Origin: an uncultured Prevotellaceae bacterium
GTDB taxonomy: Bacteria; Bacteroidota; Bacteroidia; Bacteroidales; Muribaculaceae
Reading direction: 5' to 3'
Length of the DNA stretch: 64,000 nt
Assembly: GCA_900314215.1 (NCBI GenBank)
Contig: OMUK01000134.1
Coordinates: 1 to 64,000, forward strand
This document shows, piece after piece, positions 45,210-53,625 of the stretch. The position numbers and the translations under genes are program-made. The notes beneath the pieces were generated by a model. The model was not told the DNA's origin. It was given only the letters and a program-made list of their open reading frames with translations, and made no database searches. Numbering within the stretch: position 1 is the first letter of the stretch; each line of letters opens with the position of its first letter.

Positions 45210-46469
45210 TTATCGGGTGGGGGCGTGCTCGAGTTTCTCGAGATTGGCGGCATCGCCCAGTTTGTAGTAGATGTCGCGCAAGATGTTGCGCGTGTCCTGA
45301 TTGGAGGGGTCGATGGCATAGGCCCGCTCAAGATGGCTCAACGCCTTGCGGAAGGTGGGCGTGACCTCGCGCATCAATTTCTTGGCAGGCTTCAAGGTGT
45401 TGTTGCGCATCACGTGCAGCGCCTCGAGATAGTAGCAGCGGCCCAGGTCAAACTGGCTGCGGGCTGAGCTGTCGTTGAGCTCCACAGCGCGCTCATAGTA
45501 GGGCCGGGCGTCGAGATAGCTCGTGAGCAACTCGGCGATATTGCCTTTCAGGTCAAAGTAGTCGGCATTGGTCGAGTCGGTCAAGATGGCATAGTCGAGC
45601 AGGCGCATGGCCTCATCATAATTTTGATGGCCTATACAGTCGTTGATGAGGATGCGCATATACTGGATGTCCTGCTTGCCATACTTGTGGAAAGCGTCGC
45701 GGGTGACTTGCACAGCGGTGGTGGTGTCGCCGGCGGTCAAGAGGGCGGCGATATCGTTGTCATAGACCGTCTTCTTGTCGTAGCCGTAATTGCGGGCCAG
45801 CGTGAAAAGGCGATGGGCATCGACATACTTTTTCAAGTGAAAAGCGGCCAGCCCCTGGTAGAAGCGCGAGATGCCCAGCACCGAGTCGGGCTCAATCTTG
45901 TGGCGCTGGCGGGCAAAACTTGAGGTGGCCACATCGTTGTAGATGTCCCAACTCTTGTAGGCACCCTCATAGTCCTTGGCGGCATAGAGTTCGACGCCAG
46001 TCACGCTGTAGTCGACGAGGTAGTCGACCATCTTGTTGCGCACGTCTTTAGAGAATTTGGTTTTATACTTGGGCGCACCATGCTTGTCGAGCTTGAGCGA
46101 GCCATCTTTGTTCTTCTCCCACAGGGTGTCGAGCTTCATGGCTTGCACGCCGTAGCCGTAGCCATCGAGCAGAGCGTGGCCCATGGCCTTGGCATCGACC
46201 TTGTTGCCCACCTCCTTGCTCACCTTGTACTTGTCGTAGAGGCCATATTGCACGCGCATGGCCACCCACCAAGTTTCGGCCTTGTCCTTGGTGGCCTCGT
46301 GGGTGAGAGCCGGCTTGATTTTGTCGACTGCCGACTGATAGGTCTTGAGATTGACCGAGAGGTCGCTTATGCTCTTTTTCACCTCATCCACAGTGCGTTG
46401 CTGTGCCGTGGCACCCAGCACGCCGAGAAGCATAAACGATAGCAATATGATGTGATTCAATCCCCTCAT
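45210..46469 (-). CDS. exported TPR protein
   Basis: A 419-residue periplasmic protein with a signal peptide (MRGLNHIILL...GATAQ, about 1-23) and scattered TPR-like helices throughout, clearest near 310-410 (ADYFDLKGNIAELLTSYLDA, ALSHLERAYAIDPSNQD). The start is ATG 46469; the frame extends to TTG 46475 only. The family is common in Bacteroidales and has no known function. Confidence 0.8.
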   Translation of the reverse strand: MRGLNHIILLSFMLLGVLGATAQQRTVDEVKKSISDLSVNLKTYQSAVDKIKPALTHEATKDKAETWWVAMRVQYGLYDKYKVSKEVGNKVDAKAMGHALLDGYGYGVQAMKLDTLWEKNKDGSLKLDKHGAPKYKTKFSKDVRNKMVDYLVDYSVTGVELYAAKDYEGAYKSWDIYNDVATSSFARQRHKIEPDSVLGISRFYQGLAAFHLKKYVDAHRLFTLARNYGYDKKTVYDNDIAALLTAGDTTTAVQVTRDAFHKYGKQDIQYMRILINDCIGHQNYDEAMRLLDYAILTDSTNADYFDLKGNIAELLTSYLDARPYYERAVELNDSSARSQFDLGRCYYLEALHVMRNNTLKPAKKLMREVTPTFRKALSHLERAYAIDPSNQDTRNILRDIYYKLGDAANLEKLEHAPTR

Positions 46470-46509
46470 TTTCAAAAAAATTTCTCTAAACGACCCTCAA
46501 TCGGGACTG

Positions 46510-46517
46510 CAAATTTA
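46510..46517 (-). promoter_or_regulatory. -7 box of the TPR gene
   Basis: TAAATTTG on the minus strand, about 40 bases before ATG 46469. The -33 element is weak. Confidence 0.45.
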
Positions 46518-46543
46518 AAAAAATTATTGCATTGCATGAAATG

Positions 46544-48382
46544 TCAGCCTAGAAAAAGGCGCATTTCGCAGTGCTGGCAGTCGCACTCCACGCGCAAGCG
46601 GGTGGTGCCGCTGTGCAGGTAGAGCGGGTCGGGAAGCTGGCGTGCGGCCTTGGGGTCGCGGCGGCAGGCTCCCAACTCACGGCGCAGGCAGTAGCGGGTG
46701 TGCATCACGGGCACATCGCGCTCGGGCTGCTTCACCTCGAGGGCGGGCTCAATCTGGGTCACGCCATGGTCGCGATAGAGCTGCGCGGCAAGGTGATTGG
46801 CCACATTGTCGGCATAGGTCAATATGGTGGTGTAGCACTGGGCATCGCGGTCCTCGGGACGACGCACAGGGCGACTCAAGGTAGCCTTATGCGCCCTGTC
46901 GAGCAGGGCGACGGTTTCGCGTCGCAACCGCGTGAGCAGCGAGGACGGGATAAACTTGCCAGGCAGCACGGTGCAATGATTCAAGCTGTAGATGGTGTTG
47001 CCCAGCTTTGACAACACGGCCTGCTGCCGCTCGCCTTGGGGAGAATTGGCTGCGTCGAGGCTGGGGAGCGGCACACTGTGCACTACCCTATTGCCACGCT
47101 CGTCGCTCAACTCGAGGCACAGCTTGCCACCGGTCCACCACAAGCGGGCATCGACGGCAATGCGACGCTCGGCCGAGGGCTTGGCAAGCACGTCGTCGAG
47201 TGCCTTGTCGAGTGTGCGGTAGGCCATCGCTCCGCGAGGCACAGCCACAGCGTCTTTCAAATAGATGTCGTGGCCCTCTACCCTGTTCACACGCACCCCG
47301 CAATACTCGCCGCGGGCATCAAGGTAGCTGATGCCGTCGCCATTGTGCAGGGGCACTTGGGTGGCAATGCGCAACTGCTTGCCATGGGCGTGAATGATCT
47401 TGCCCAGCGGCTGGCCCATCGACTTGGGGGTATCAATCGAGGCCATCGTGTGGCCATTGGCCGGGCGACGCTCCTGCAAAAAGTAGCTGGTGAAAGAGCG
47501 GTTGAAGCTGCGCGACACATCGGGAGTGAAGGTGTAGCTGCTTGTGCCCGCCGAACTGCGGCGATACTGGTCGGGATGGACATTGATGATCTTGTCGAGC
47601 TCCTGACGGTAGTAGGCAACCACGTTTTTCACATACGACATATCCTTGAGGCGGCCCTCGATTTTAAGCGAGGAAACGCCGCTGGCAAGCATCTGGGAGA
47701 GCTCGGGTTGCGCATTGAAGTCGCGCAGCGAGAGCAAGTGCTTGCCCTGCACGAGCTTGTGGCCTGCGGCATCTTCCAGATCATAGGCCAAGCGACACAC
47801 CTGGGCACACTCGCCACGATTGGCACTGCGGCCCTTCAGGCACTGACTTGCCTGGCACCTACCGCTGTAGCTCACGCACAGGGCCCCGTGCACAAAGGCT
47901 TCGAGTGGAACTTTAACTGCGGCGTGTATATCGCTGATTTCCTGCAAAGTGAGTTCACGTGCCATCACCAATTGCGAGAAGCCAAGCGACTCGAGAAAGC
48001 GCGCCTTGGCAGGCGTGCGCAGGTCGCACTGCGTGCTGGCATGCAAGGCGATGGGCGGCAAGTCGAGCCGCAAGATGCCCATGTCTTGCACAATGAGGGC
48101 ATCGACACCGGCACGATACAGGTCGCCGATGAGCGCCTCGACCTGCGGCAACTCGTGGTCGTAGACGATGGTGTTGACCGTGGCGTAGACACGGGCGCCA
48201 AACTGGTGGGCAAAGTCGGCCACCCGGGCTATATCGGCCGTGGAATTGCCCGCCATGGCACGGGCGCCAAAGCTCGATGGCCCCAAATACACCGCATCGG
48301 CGCCATGCTTGATAGCCTCGATAGCAATATCGGCGTTGCGGGCAGGTGCCAGCAATTCTATGTCGCGTACTTTAGATTTCAT
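46544..48382 (-). CDS. peptidase U32-family protein (RNA-hydroxylation type)
   Basis: A 612-residue U32 protein. The N-terminal TIM-barrel-like part has ELLAPARNADIAIEAIKHGADAVYLG, FVHGALCVSYSGRCQASQCLKGRSANRGECAQVCR (both abbreviated in use; the family Cys cluster), and SLKIEGRLKDMSYV. A DUF3656-like region and a cysteine-rich C-terminus (CDCQHC) follow. Relatives YhbU/YegQ/RlhA act in tRNA or 23S rRNA 5-hydroxylation rather than as proteases. ATG 48382 is the start; the apparent extension to 48394 begins with TTG inside the promoter. Confidence 0.88.
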   Translation of the reverse strand: MKSKVRDIELLAPARNADIAIEAIKHGADAVYLGPSSFGARAMAGNSTADIARVADFAHQFGARVYATVNTIVYDHELPQVEALIGDLYRAGVDALIVQDMGILRLDLPPIALHASTQCDLRTPAKARFLESLGFSQLVMARELTLQEISDIHAAVKVPLEAFVHGALCVSYSGRCQASQCLKGRSANRGECAQVCRLAYDLEDAAGHKLVQGKHLLSLRDFNAQPELSQMLASGVSSLKIEGRLKDMSYVKNVVAYYRQELDKIINVHPDQYRRSSAGTSSYTFTPDVSRSFNRSFTSYFLQERRPANGHTMASIDTPKSMGQPLGKIIHAHGKQLRIATQVPLHNGDGISYLDARGEYCGVRVNRVEGHDIYLKDAVAVPRGAMAYRTLDKALDDVLAKPSAERRIAVDARLWWTGGKLCLELSDERGNRVVHSVPLPSLDAANSPQGERQQAVLSKLGNTIYSLNHCTVLPGKFIPSSLLTRLRRETVALLDRAHKATLSRPVRRPEDRDAQCYTTILTYADNVANHLAAQLYRDHGVTQIEPALEVKQPERDVPVMHTRYCLRRELGACRRDPKAARQLPDPLYLHSGTTRLRVECDCQHCEMRLFLG

Positions 48383-48391
48383 AATCGGGCA

Positions 48392-48399
48392 CAAAAATA
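48392..48399 (-). promoter_or_regulatory. -7 box of the U32 gene; short leader
   Basis: TATTTTTG on the minus strand ends nine bases before ATG 48382, predicting a leader of only a few bases. The -33 element is poor. Confidence 0.45.
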
Positions 48400-48482
48400 C
48401 TAAAAGTGCGTGAAAATTTTGCAGAAATTAAGCAAAATACGTTTTTTCACGGGGTATTTAAAAGTTTTTTGGCCCAAGTGGC

Positions 48483-48512
48483 TTGCTACCTAAGAAAATA
48501 TGACTAAATTTG
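48483..48512 (+). promoter_or_regulatory. promoter of bamD
   Basis: TTG at 48483-48485, a 19-base spacer and TAAATTTG at 48505-48512. The leader to ATG 48592 is about 75 bases. Confidence 0.6.
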
Positions 48513-48591
48513 CATGCTAAAAGCGCTTGGTCGCAACCTCGCTGGCAACAGGGAGGCCTGCCAAGCCAATAGAACAAATAATTTAGGGTTA

Positions 48592-49398
48592 ATGAAATTC
48601 AGAATTCTCACTATATTGTGCATCGCTGCACTGCTCACCAGTTGCGGGGAATACAACAAAGCCCTCAAGAGCACCGACTACAACTACAAATTTGACTTTG
48701 CCAAGCGAGCATTTGAGCAAAAGAAATACACTCAGGCATCCACACTGCTCGAGAGCGTCTACACCGTGTTTAAGGGAACCGACAAGGCCGAGGAGTCGCT
48801 CTACCTGCTGGGCTTGAGCTACTATGAGAACAAGGACTATGTGAACGCCGGCAGCTACTTCAAGCAGTACTACACGCAGTACCCCAAGGGGCAATATGCC
48901 GAGCTGGCACGCTTCTACAGCGGCTATGGCTACTACCTCGACTCGCCCGACCCGCAACTCGACCAGAGCGAGACGGTGAAAGCCATCGAGGAGCTGCAAG
49001 CCTTTCTCGACTACTTTCCCAAGAGCGACAAGGTGTCGATCGCACAAAACGCCATCTTTGAGCTTCAAGACAAGCTCGTGCTCAAGGAGCTCGAGAACGC
49101 CAAGCTCTACTACAACCTGGGCACCTACATGGGCGACAACTACGAGAGCTGTGTGATTACCGCCAAAAATGCGATCAAGGACTACCCCTACAGCAAATAC
49201 AAGGAGCAGTTGGAATTCTTGATTCTGAAAGCACGCTACAGCGAGGCCAATCTGAGTGTCGACGAGAAGAAGGAAGACCGCTTCCGCACCGTGATCGACG
49301 AGTACTACTCATTTATCAACGACTACCCCGACAGCAAAGACCGAAAGGAGGCCGACAACATCTTCAAGATTGCCAGCAAGCACGTGAGCGACAAATAA
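48592..49398 (+). CDS. bamD: outer membrane assembly lipoprotein BamD
   Basis: Lipoprotein partner of BamA in inserting beta-barrel proteins into the outer membrane (268 aa). The signal has LLTSC (Cys18). The mature protein is a five-TPR superhelix (KAEESLYLLGLSYYENKDY, FLDYFPKSDKVSIAQ, NAIKDYPYSKYKE). ATG 48592 is chosen over the frame from 48514, which lies in the leader. The omega subunit gene follows, an order often seen in Bacteroidetes. Confidence 0.93.
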   Translation: MKFRILTILCIAALLTSCGEYNKALKSTDYNYKFDFAKRAFEQKKYTQASTLLESVYTVFKGTDKAEESLYLLGLSYYENKDYVNAGSYFKQYYTQYPKGQYAELARFYSGYGYYLDSPDPQLDQSETVKAIEELQAFLDYFPKSDKVSIAQNAIFELQDKLVLKELENAKLYYNLGTYMGDNYESCVITAKNAIKDYPYSKYKEQLEFLILKARYSEANLSVDEKKEDRFRTVIDEYYSFINDYPDSKDRKEADNIFKIASKHVSDK

Positions 49399-49448
49399 AT
49401 AAGACAAAACAAAAAAAACAACATAATATATATATACATTTCTTTACA

Positions 49449-49790
49449 ATGGATTACAAGAAAATAAACGCACCTACAACGACGACAGTACACGACTTGA
49501 TTGAGATGGCTAAACCCACGGGCAACATCTATGAAACGGTGTGTATCATCAGCAAGCGGGCCAACCAGATTGCTGCTGAAATCAAAGACGATCTGGAGAA
49601 GAAATTGCAAGAGTTTGCTTCGATGAACGACAACTTGGAGGAAATTTCGGAGAATCGTGAGCAAATTGAGATCTCGAAGTACTACGAGAAGCTCCCCAAG
49701 CCCACGCTCATTGCCACCCAAGAGTATCTCGACGGCAAACTTGCCTACCGCAACATTGCCAAGGAGAAAGACGAACTCAACAACTTCTGA
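49449..49790 (+). CDS. rpoZ: RNA polymerase omega/Rpb6-type subunit
   Basis: A 113-residue protein of the Bacteroidetes RpoZ/Rpb6-like family, which helps fold the beta' subunit of RNA polymerase. The conserved part is IYETVCIISKRANQIA (about 27-42), followed by a charged helix. It lies 50 bases after bamD and is followed by a terminator. Confidence 0.88.
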   Translation: MDYKKINAPTTTTVHDLIEMAKPTGNIYETVCIISKRANQIAAEIKDDLEKKLQEFASMNDNLEEISENREQIEISKYYEKLPKPTLIATQEYLDGKLAYRNIAKEKDELNNF

Positions 49791-49818
49791 GCAGTTCACA
49801 TTACTGCCGCAAAAAGAC

Positions 49819-49855
49819 AAGGCCGCTCCATTGCACAGAGTGGCCTTTTTTGTCG
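49819..49855 (+). terminator. terminator of bamD-rpoZ
   Basis: Ten-base arms (49819-49828 with 49838-49847, one G-U pair) are followed by TTTTTGTCG. Confidence 0.75.
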
Positions 49856-49931
49856 TTGTGAGTGCCGCCGCCAGCCATTGATGCATGCAGGCTGGCACCT
49901 CATCTACACATATAATAATATATATATTGCG

Positions 49932-50573
49932 CTACTGCACGTAGGGGTTATACTGCAACTCATCACCCACGGTGGTGACGGGGCCGTGGCCAGGGGCGAG
50001 AGCGACGTCGGCGGGCAGCGTGAGCAACTTGGTCTTGATGCTGCTCACCAGGGCCTGGGCGTCGCCGCCAGGCAGGTCGGTGCGGCCTATGCTGCCGCGG
50101 AATATGCTGTCGCCCACCAGAGCTAGTGAAATGCTGGGGATATAGAATGAGAGCCCGCCTGGGGTGTGGCCCGGAGTGGCAAGCACATGGATTGACTCAT
50201 CGTCGAGGTTGATCACGTCGCCCTCCTGCAGCGGAGCGTCGATGACAAGCGGCTCGGGCTCAATCTTCAAGTGAAAGAAAGTGGCTTGCTCGGGCAGGTG
50301 CTGCGCCAGTGCGGCGTCGGCCAGCGAGGCTTCCACCTTCACGCCATAGCGCGTGGCCACATAGCGGGCCGAGGCCGAGTGGTCGACGTGGCAATGCGTG
50401 AGCAGGAGACGTTGCACCTGCAAGTGGTTGCTGTCGATAAAACCCGTCACGGCATCACGCTCCTGAGGGCGCATCATGCCCGGATCAACGACAATGGCGT
50501 GCCGCGACTTCTCGTTCCAGAGAATATAGACATTCTCGCCAAACAAATTCACCTCAAATCTCGAAACTTTCAT
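49932..50573 (-). CDS. metallo-beta-lactamase-fold hydrolase, glyoxalase II-like
   Basis: A 213-residue MBL-fold hydrolase with THCHVDHSAS (the HxHxDH zinc motif), TPGHTPGG (His), GDSIFRGSIGRTDLPGGD (bridging Asp) and PGHGPVTT (last His). Closest in pattern to small glyoxalase II-like thioesterases. Its start overlaps the rsmG stop by four bases, so the genes are translationally coupled. Confidence 0.92.
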   Translation of the reverse strand: MKVSRFEVNLFGENVYILWNEKSRHAIVVDPGMMRPQERDAVTGFIDSNHLQVQRLLLTHCHVDHSASARYVATRYGVKVEASLADAALAQHLPEQATFFHLKIEPEPLVIDAPLQEGDVINLDDESIHVLATPGHTPGGLSFYIPSISLALVGDSIFRGSIGRTDLPGGDAQALVSSIKTKLLTLPADVALAPGHGPVTTVGDELQYNPYVQ

Positions 50574-51193
50574 ACCAACGGGAGATATACCACTTTTTTA
50601 GTTTTGAAATAGGGTTCCTTGAAGTAGTTGCCCAGTTCGTCGACGAGCACCTCGTGCCTGAAGGGCTTTACCTCCTGGCTCAGGTCGCCGCCCTTGAGAC
50701 AAATGAGCCCGTTGGGCACAGCATTGTGGCACTCGCGTGAAACCAAGCGGCGCACGAGCGGCACCATCTCGGCAAGATTCATCACCGCACGGCTCACCAC
50801 AAAGTCGAATTGGCCCTTCACCTCCTTGATGTCGCCATGCTGAAAGGTGACATTGCTCAGGCCAGCCTGGGTGGCGATGTCCTGGGCAACCTTGAGCTTC
50901 TTGCCGATGCGGTCGACCAGGTGGAATTGCACATCGGGGTAATAGATGGCCAGGGGGATGCCCGGCAACCCGCCGCCAGTGCCCAAGTCGAGCACGCGTG
51001 TGCCAGGTGTGAACTTCACAAATTTCACGATGCCCAGCGAGTGCAGCAAGTGATTGATCTCAAGATTGTCGATATCCTTGCGCGATATCACGTTGATTTT
51101 GGCATTCCACTCGGGATAGAGCCGCTCGGCAATTGCAAATTGCTCTTGCTGTCGCTCGGTGAGTTCGGGAAAGTATTTCAGTATTTCCTGCAT
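50570..51193 (-). CDS. rsmG: 16S rRNA (guanine527-N7)-methyltransferase
   Basis: SAM-dependent methyltransferase (207 aa) modifying G527 of 16S rRNA. VLDLGTGGGLPGIPLAI is the SAM site, with HLVDRIGKKLKVAQ and VVSRAVMNL following. The length is normal. First of a coupled pair with the MBL hydrolase. Confidence 0.95.
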   Translation of the reverse strand: MQEILKYFPELTERQQEQFAIAERLYPEWNAKINVISRKDIDNLEINHLLHSLGIVKFVKFTPGTRVLDLGTGGGLPGIPLAIYYPDVQFHLVDRIGKKLKVAQDIATQAGLSNVTFQHGDIKEVKGQFDFVVSRAVMNLAEMVPLVRRLVSRECHNAVPNGLICLKGGDLSQEVKPFRHEVLVDELGNYFKEPYFKTKKVVYLPLV

Positions 51194-51211
51194 GTGTCGT
51201 GTAAATTGCGA

Positions 51212-52048
51212 TTAAAAACGTTTCAGCACCGACTTGTCGCTTGCCCACTGCTTGAGCGTGTCGTAGTCGAGCGTGATTTTGGGCTCAAGATTGGCATCGG
51301 CAGCAAGCTCTTGCGGCAAGAAGCTCCACGTCACACCTTTCTCTCCAAAGCAGAAGTTGGTGGTGAGCGAGAGGTTGTCGATATTGAAGTAGCCCAAGTC
51401 GTTGAGCTCGTCGCTAGTCGTCACCTTGTTTTGCAGCATGAGTTGCGACTTGAGGGCCTGGCACACAGCATTGAAGGCATCGTTGCGAAACATGCCCAAG
51501 TCGATGGGAGCAATGTTTTTCAAGTCGATATTGTAATACTTGTGGGTCTTCGACGACACCTCATCTTTCTTCACCGTCTCCTCCTTGCACAGGGTGAGGA
51601 TGTCGTGCTGGTGGAAGGCGGTAGTGATATTGATGGTGATGATAATCTTGTCGGACACAGCGCCCTCGGCCTCGGCATACTCATTGACATCGGTGCTGTC
51701 GAGCGAGTTGCTGTTGAGCGTGGCCAGCGTGAAAGCCTTGAGCGCGTCGTCGATGCTCAGGCTGTCGTTGCCCTCAAGCACAAAGCGCGTGAAGAGCTTC
51801 TGCAACTTGGCCGTCGAGGCCTCGTCTCTGAAAAATTTAGGGTAAGTCACCGACACGTCGACAAGCTCCATGCACACAGCGCCATTACTGCGCTTGAACG
51901 TGGCCGTGTCGCTCATCTTCACGCTCGTGAGCGATATGGGATACTGGCTCGAGGCGTCGTCGCCGGTGGCATTGACACCATTGCGGGTGCAGCTGCTTGC
52001 CAGCGCCAGCGCAACGAGAGTGAGCAGCATAAATGATATTTTTTTCAT
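51212..52048 (-). CDS. DUF3298/RsiV-like lipoprotein
   Basis: A 278-residue lipoprotein (LALASSCTRN; Cys about 20) whose C-terminal part resembles the DUF3298 domain (ITINITTAFHQHD, FCFGEKGVTWSFLPQELA). Bacillus RsiV, with this domain, binds lysozyme; no such role can be shown here. The start is placed at ATG 52048 (MKKISF); ATG 52069 would add seven residues before the signal. Confidence 0.75.
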   Translation of the reverse strand: MKKISFMLLTLVALALASSCTRNGVNATGDDASSQYPISLTSVKMSDTATFKRSNGAVCMELVDVSVTYPKFFRDEASTAKLQKLFTRFVLEGNDSLSIDDALKAFTLATLNSNSLDSTDVNEYAEAEGAVSDKIIITINITTAFHQHDILTLCKEETVKKDEVSSKTHKYYNIDLKNIAPIDLGMFRNDAFNAVCQALKSQLMLQNKVTTSDELNDLGYFNIDNLSLTTNFCFGEKGVTWSFLPQELAADANLEPKITLDYDTLKQWASDKSVLKRF

Positions 52049-52172
52049 CTCTAGCATTTCATGTTTCAATTCAATTTATAAAAGTACAAAAAAAATTTGA
52101 ATACCGGCTCAATTTGCCGTAAATATCTCAAGAAAACTTTCTGAATTTTAACGTTGCAAAATTAAAAAGCAG

Positions 52173-52180
52173 TATATTTG
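52173..52180 (+). promoter_or_regulatory. -7 box of the DUF4252-like gene
   Basis: TATATTTG at 52173-52180, with GTTG 16 bases upstream. The leader is about 24 bases. Confidence 0.5.
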
Positions 52181-52208
52181 CGAAAAAAAATAAAAACACC
52201 GAAATCAA

Positions 52209-52685
52209 ATGAAAAAAGCCATACTGACACTTGTACTCATGATGGCCGCCGTGCTCGGAGAGACGGCCGCTGCACAAAATGTGGTGATAAGAGACATCGC
52301 CGAGCTGAAAAACATGTCGGCAATCATGATACCCAACTCAATGATTAGCTCGGCGCTTAAAGGCAAAGTGGGCGAATTGGGCGACAGCACGCTGCAGCGG
52401 GTGCAATCGGTATATGTGCTGAACACCGAGAAGAGCGGCACAGTGAAGAAGGCCCGCAAAATGCTCAAGAATGTCACGCGCGACAAGAGCTACGAGATGA
52501 TGTTTGTGCAAAAGCACGACAAGGAGTGCGTGGCGATATATGGCACCCCTGCAGGCAGCGAGACACTGAACGAAATCATCGTGGTCAACGACGAGGACAA
52601 GCGCGGCATGCAAATCATCGACATCACCGGCACGCTCAACAAGAAAGACGTGTTTAAGCTCGCCACTGGAGGAATCTCATTTTGA
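52209..52685 (+). CDS. small exported protein, DUF4252-like
   Basis: A 158-residue protein with a signal peptide (about 1-22, ending AAAQ). The mature part (ELKNMSAIMIPNSMI ... LNEIIVVNDEDKRGMQIIDITGTL) follows the pattern I associate with DUF4252, a family of unknown function. Possibly co-transcribed with the Wza-like gene 40 bases downstream. Confidence 0.65.
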   Translation: MKKAILTLVLMMAAVLGETAAAQNVVIRDIAELKNMSAIMIPNSMISSALKGKVGELGDSTLQRVQSVYVLNTEKSGTVKKARKMLKNVTRDKSYEMMFVQKHDKECVAIYGTPAGSETLNEIIVVNDEDKRGMQIIDITGTLNKKDVFKLATGGISF

Positions 52686-52725
52686 AAAACAAATAAATCA
52701 ACAAAACAACACATAACACAGAACT

Positions 52726-53529
52726 ATGAAAATTAAGACTTTAATCATGCTGGCCGCATCGGCCGTCATGCTGGCGAGTTGCAGCGCTCCCAAAGACATT
52801 GCCTACTTGCAAAATGTCGACACCCTTCCCGACGAAGTTCTTAAGCAAGCCGCTGCCTACAGCGAGCCTGTGGTACAACCAGGCGACATGCTGCAAATCA
52901 ACGTGTCGTCGAGCAACCCCGAGGTGACAAAGCCATTCAACAAGACCGAGTACATTGCCACCGCCGGCACCAGCCAGATGAACAACAACGACAATTCACT
53001 CTACTACTACCTGGTCGACGCCAACGGCTACATCGACTTCCCGCTGCTGGGCCACATCAAGGTGGGCGGCATGAAGCAGACCGCAGCACAGGACTACATT
53101 GCCGGCCTCATTTATCCACGCTACCTCACCGAGCGCCCCAATGTAGAAATGCGCTTCATGAACTTCCACGTCTACACCATGGGCGAGGTTAACAGCCCCG
53201 GTGAAGTGAAAGCCACCAACGGCCGCATCAATGTGCTCGAGGCAATCGCCAAGAGCGGTGACCTCACCATCACTGGCCGCCGCGACAACGTGATGATCAT
53301 CCATACCAACGCCGACGGCAGCCGCCAAGTGAGCCGTGTGAACCTGACCGACAAAAACACCCTGGTGTCGCCCAATTTCAACTTGAAGCAAAACGACATC
53401 GTGTATGTTGAGCCCAACGCCTCGAAGCAGCGCAGCAGCTTCTCGGTGCCACCACAATGGGCATTCGGCACAAGCATACTCGGCGTTGCCATCTCAATCG
53501 CCACCTTGGTCGTGACCCTCACCAAGTAG
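52726..53529 (+). CDS. polysaccharide export lipoprotein, Wza type
   Basis: Outer-membrane polysaccharide export protein (267 aa). Lipoprotein signal MLASC (Cys19). The Poly_export domain begins VVQPGDMLQINVSSSNP. SLBB domain with VYTMGEVNSPGEVKATNGRINVLEAI (abbreviated). A C-terminal hydrophobic segment (about 242-262) could span the outer membrane like the Wza C-terminal helix. The usual tyrosine-kinase co-polymerase (Wzc) does not follow; the gene is closed by a terminator. Confidence 0.92.
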   Translation: MKIKTLIMLAASAVMLASCSAPKDIAYLQNVDTLPDEVLKQAAAYSEPVVQPGDMLQINVSSSNPEVTKPFNKTEYIATAGTSQMNNNDNSLYYYLVDANGYIDFPLLGHIKVGGMKQTAAQDYIAGLIYPRYLTERPNVEMRFMNFHVYTMGEVNSPGEVKATNGRINVLEAIAKSGDLTITGRRDNVMIIHTNADGSRQVSRVNLTDKNTLVSPNFNLKQNDIVYVEPNASKQRSSFSVPPQWAFGTSILGVAISIATLVVTLTK

Positions 53530-53560
53530 CGGCAACTGCATCATCTTAGTCATCGACGCA

Positions 53561-53600
53561 AAAAAATCATCCTCCAGGCAGACTTGGAGGATGATTTTTT
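53561..53600. terminator. bidirectional terminator closing wza and the glucanase cluster
   Basis: Sixteen-base perfect arms (53561-53576 with 53585-53600) give a hairpin with runs of A and T on each side, serving both converging transcripts. Confidence 0.88.
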
Positions 53601-53625
53601 TATTTGGATAATATCGAGTGAGATA

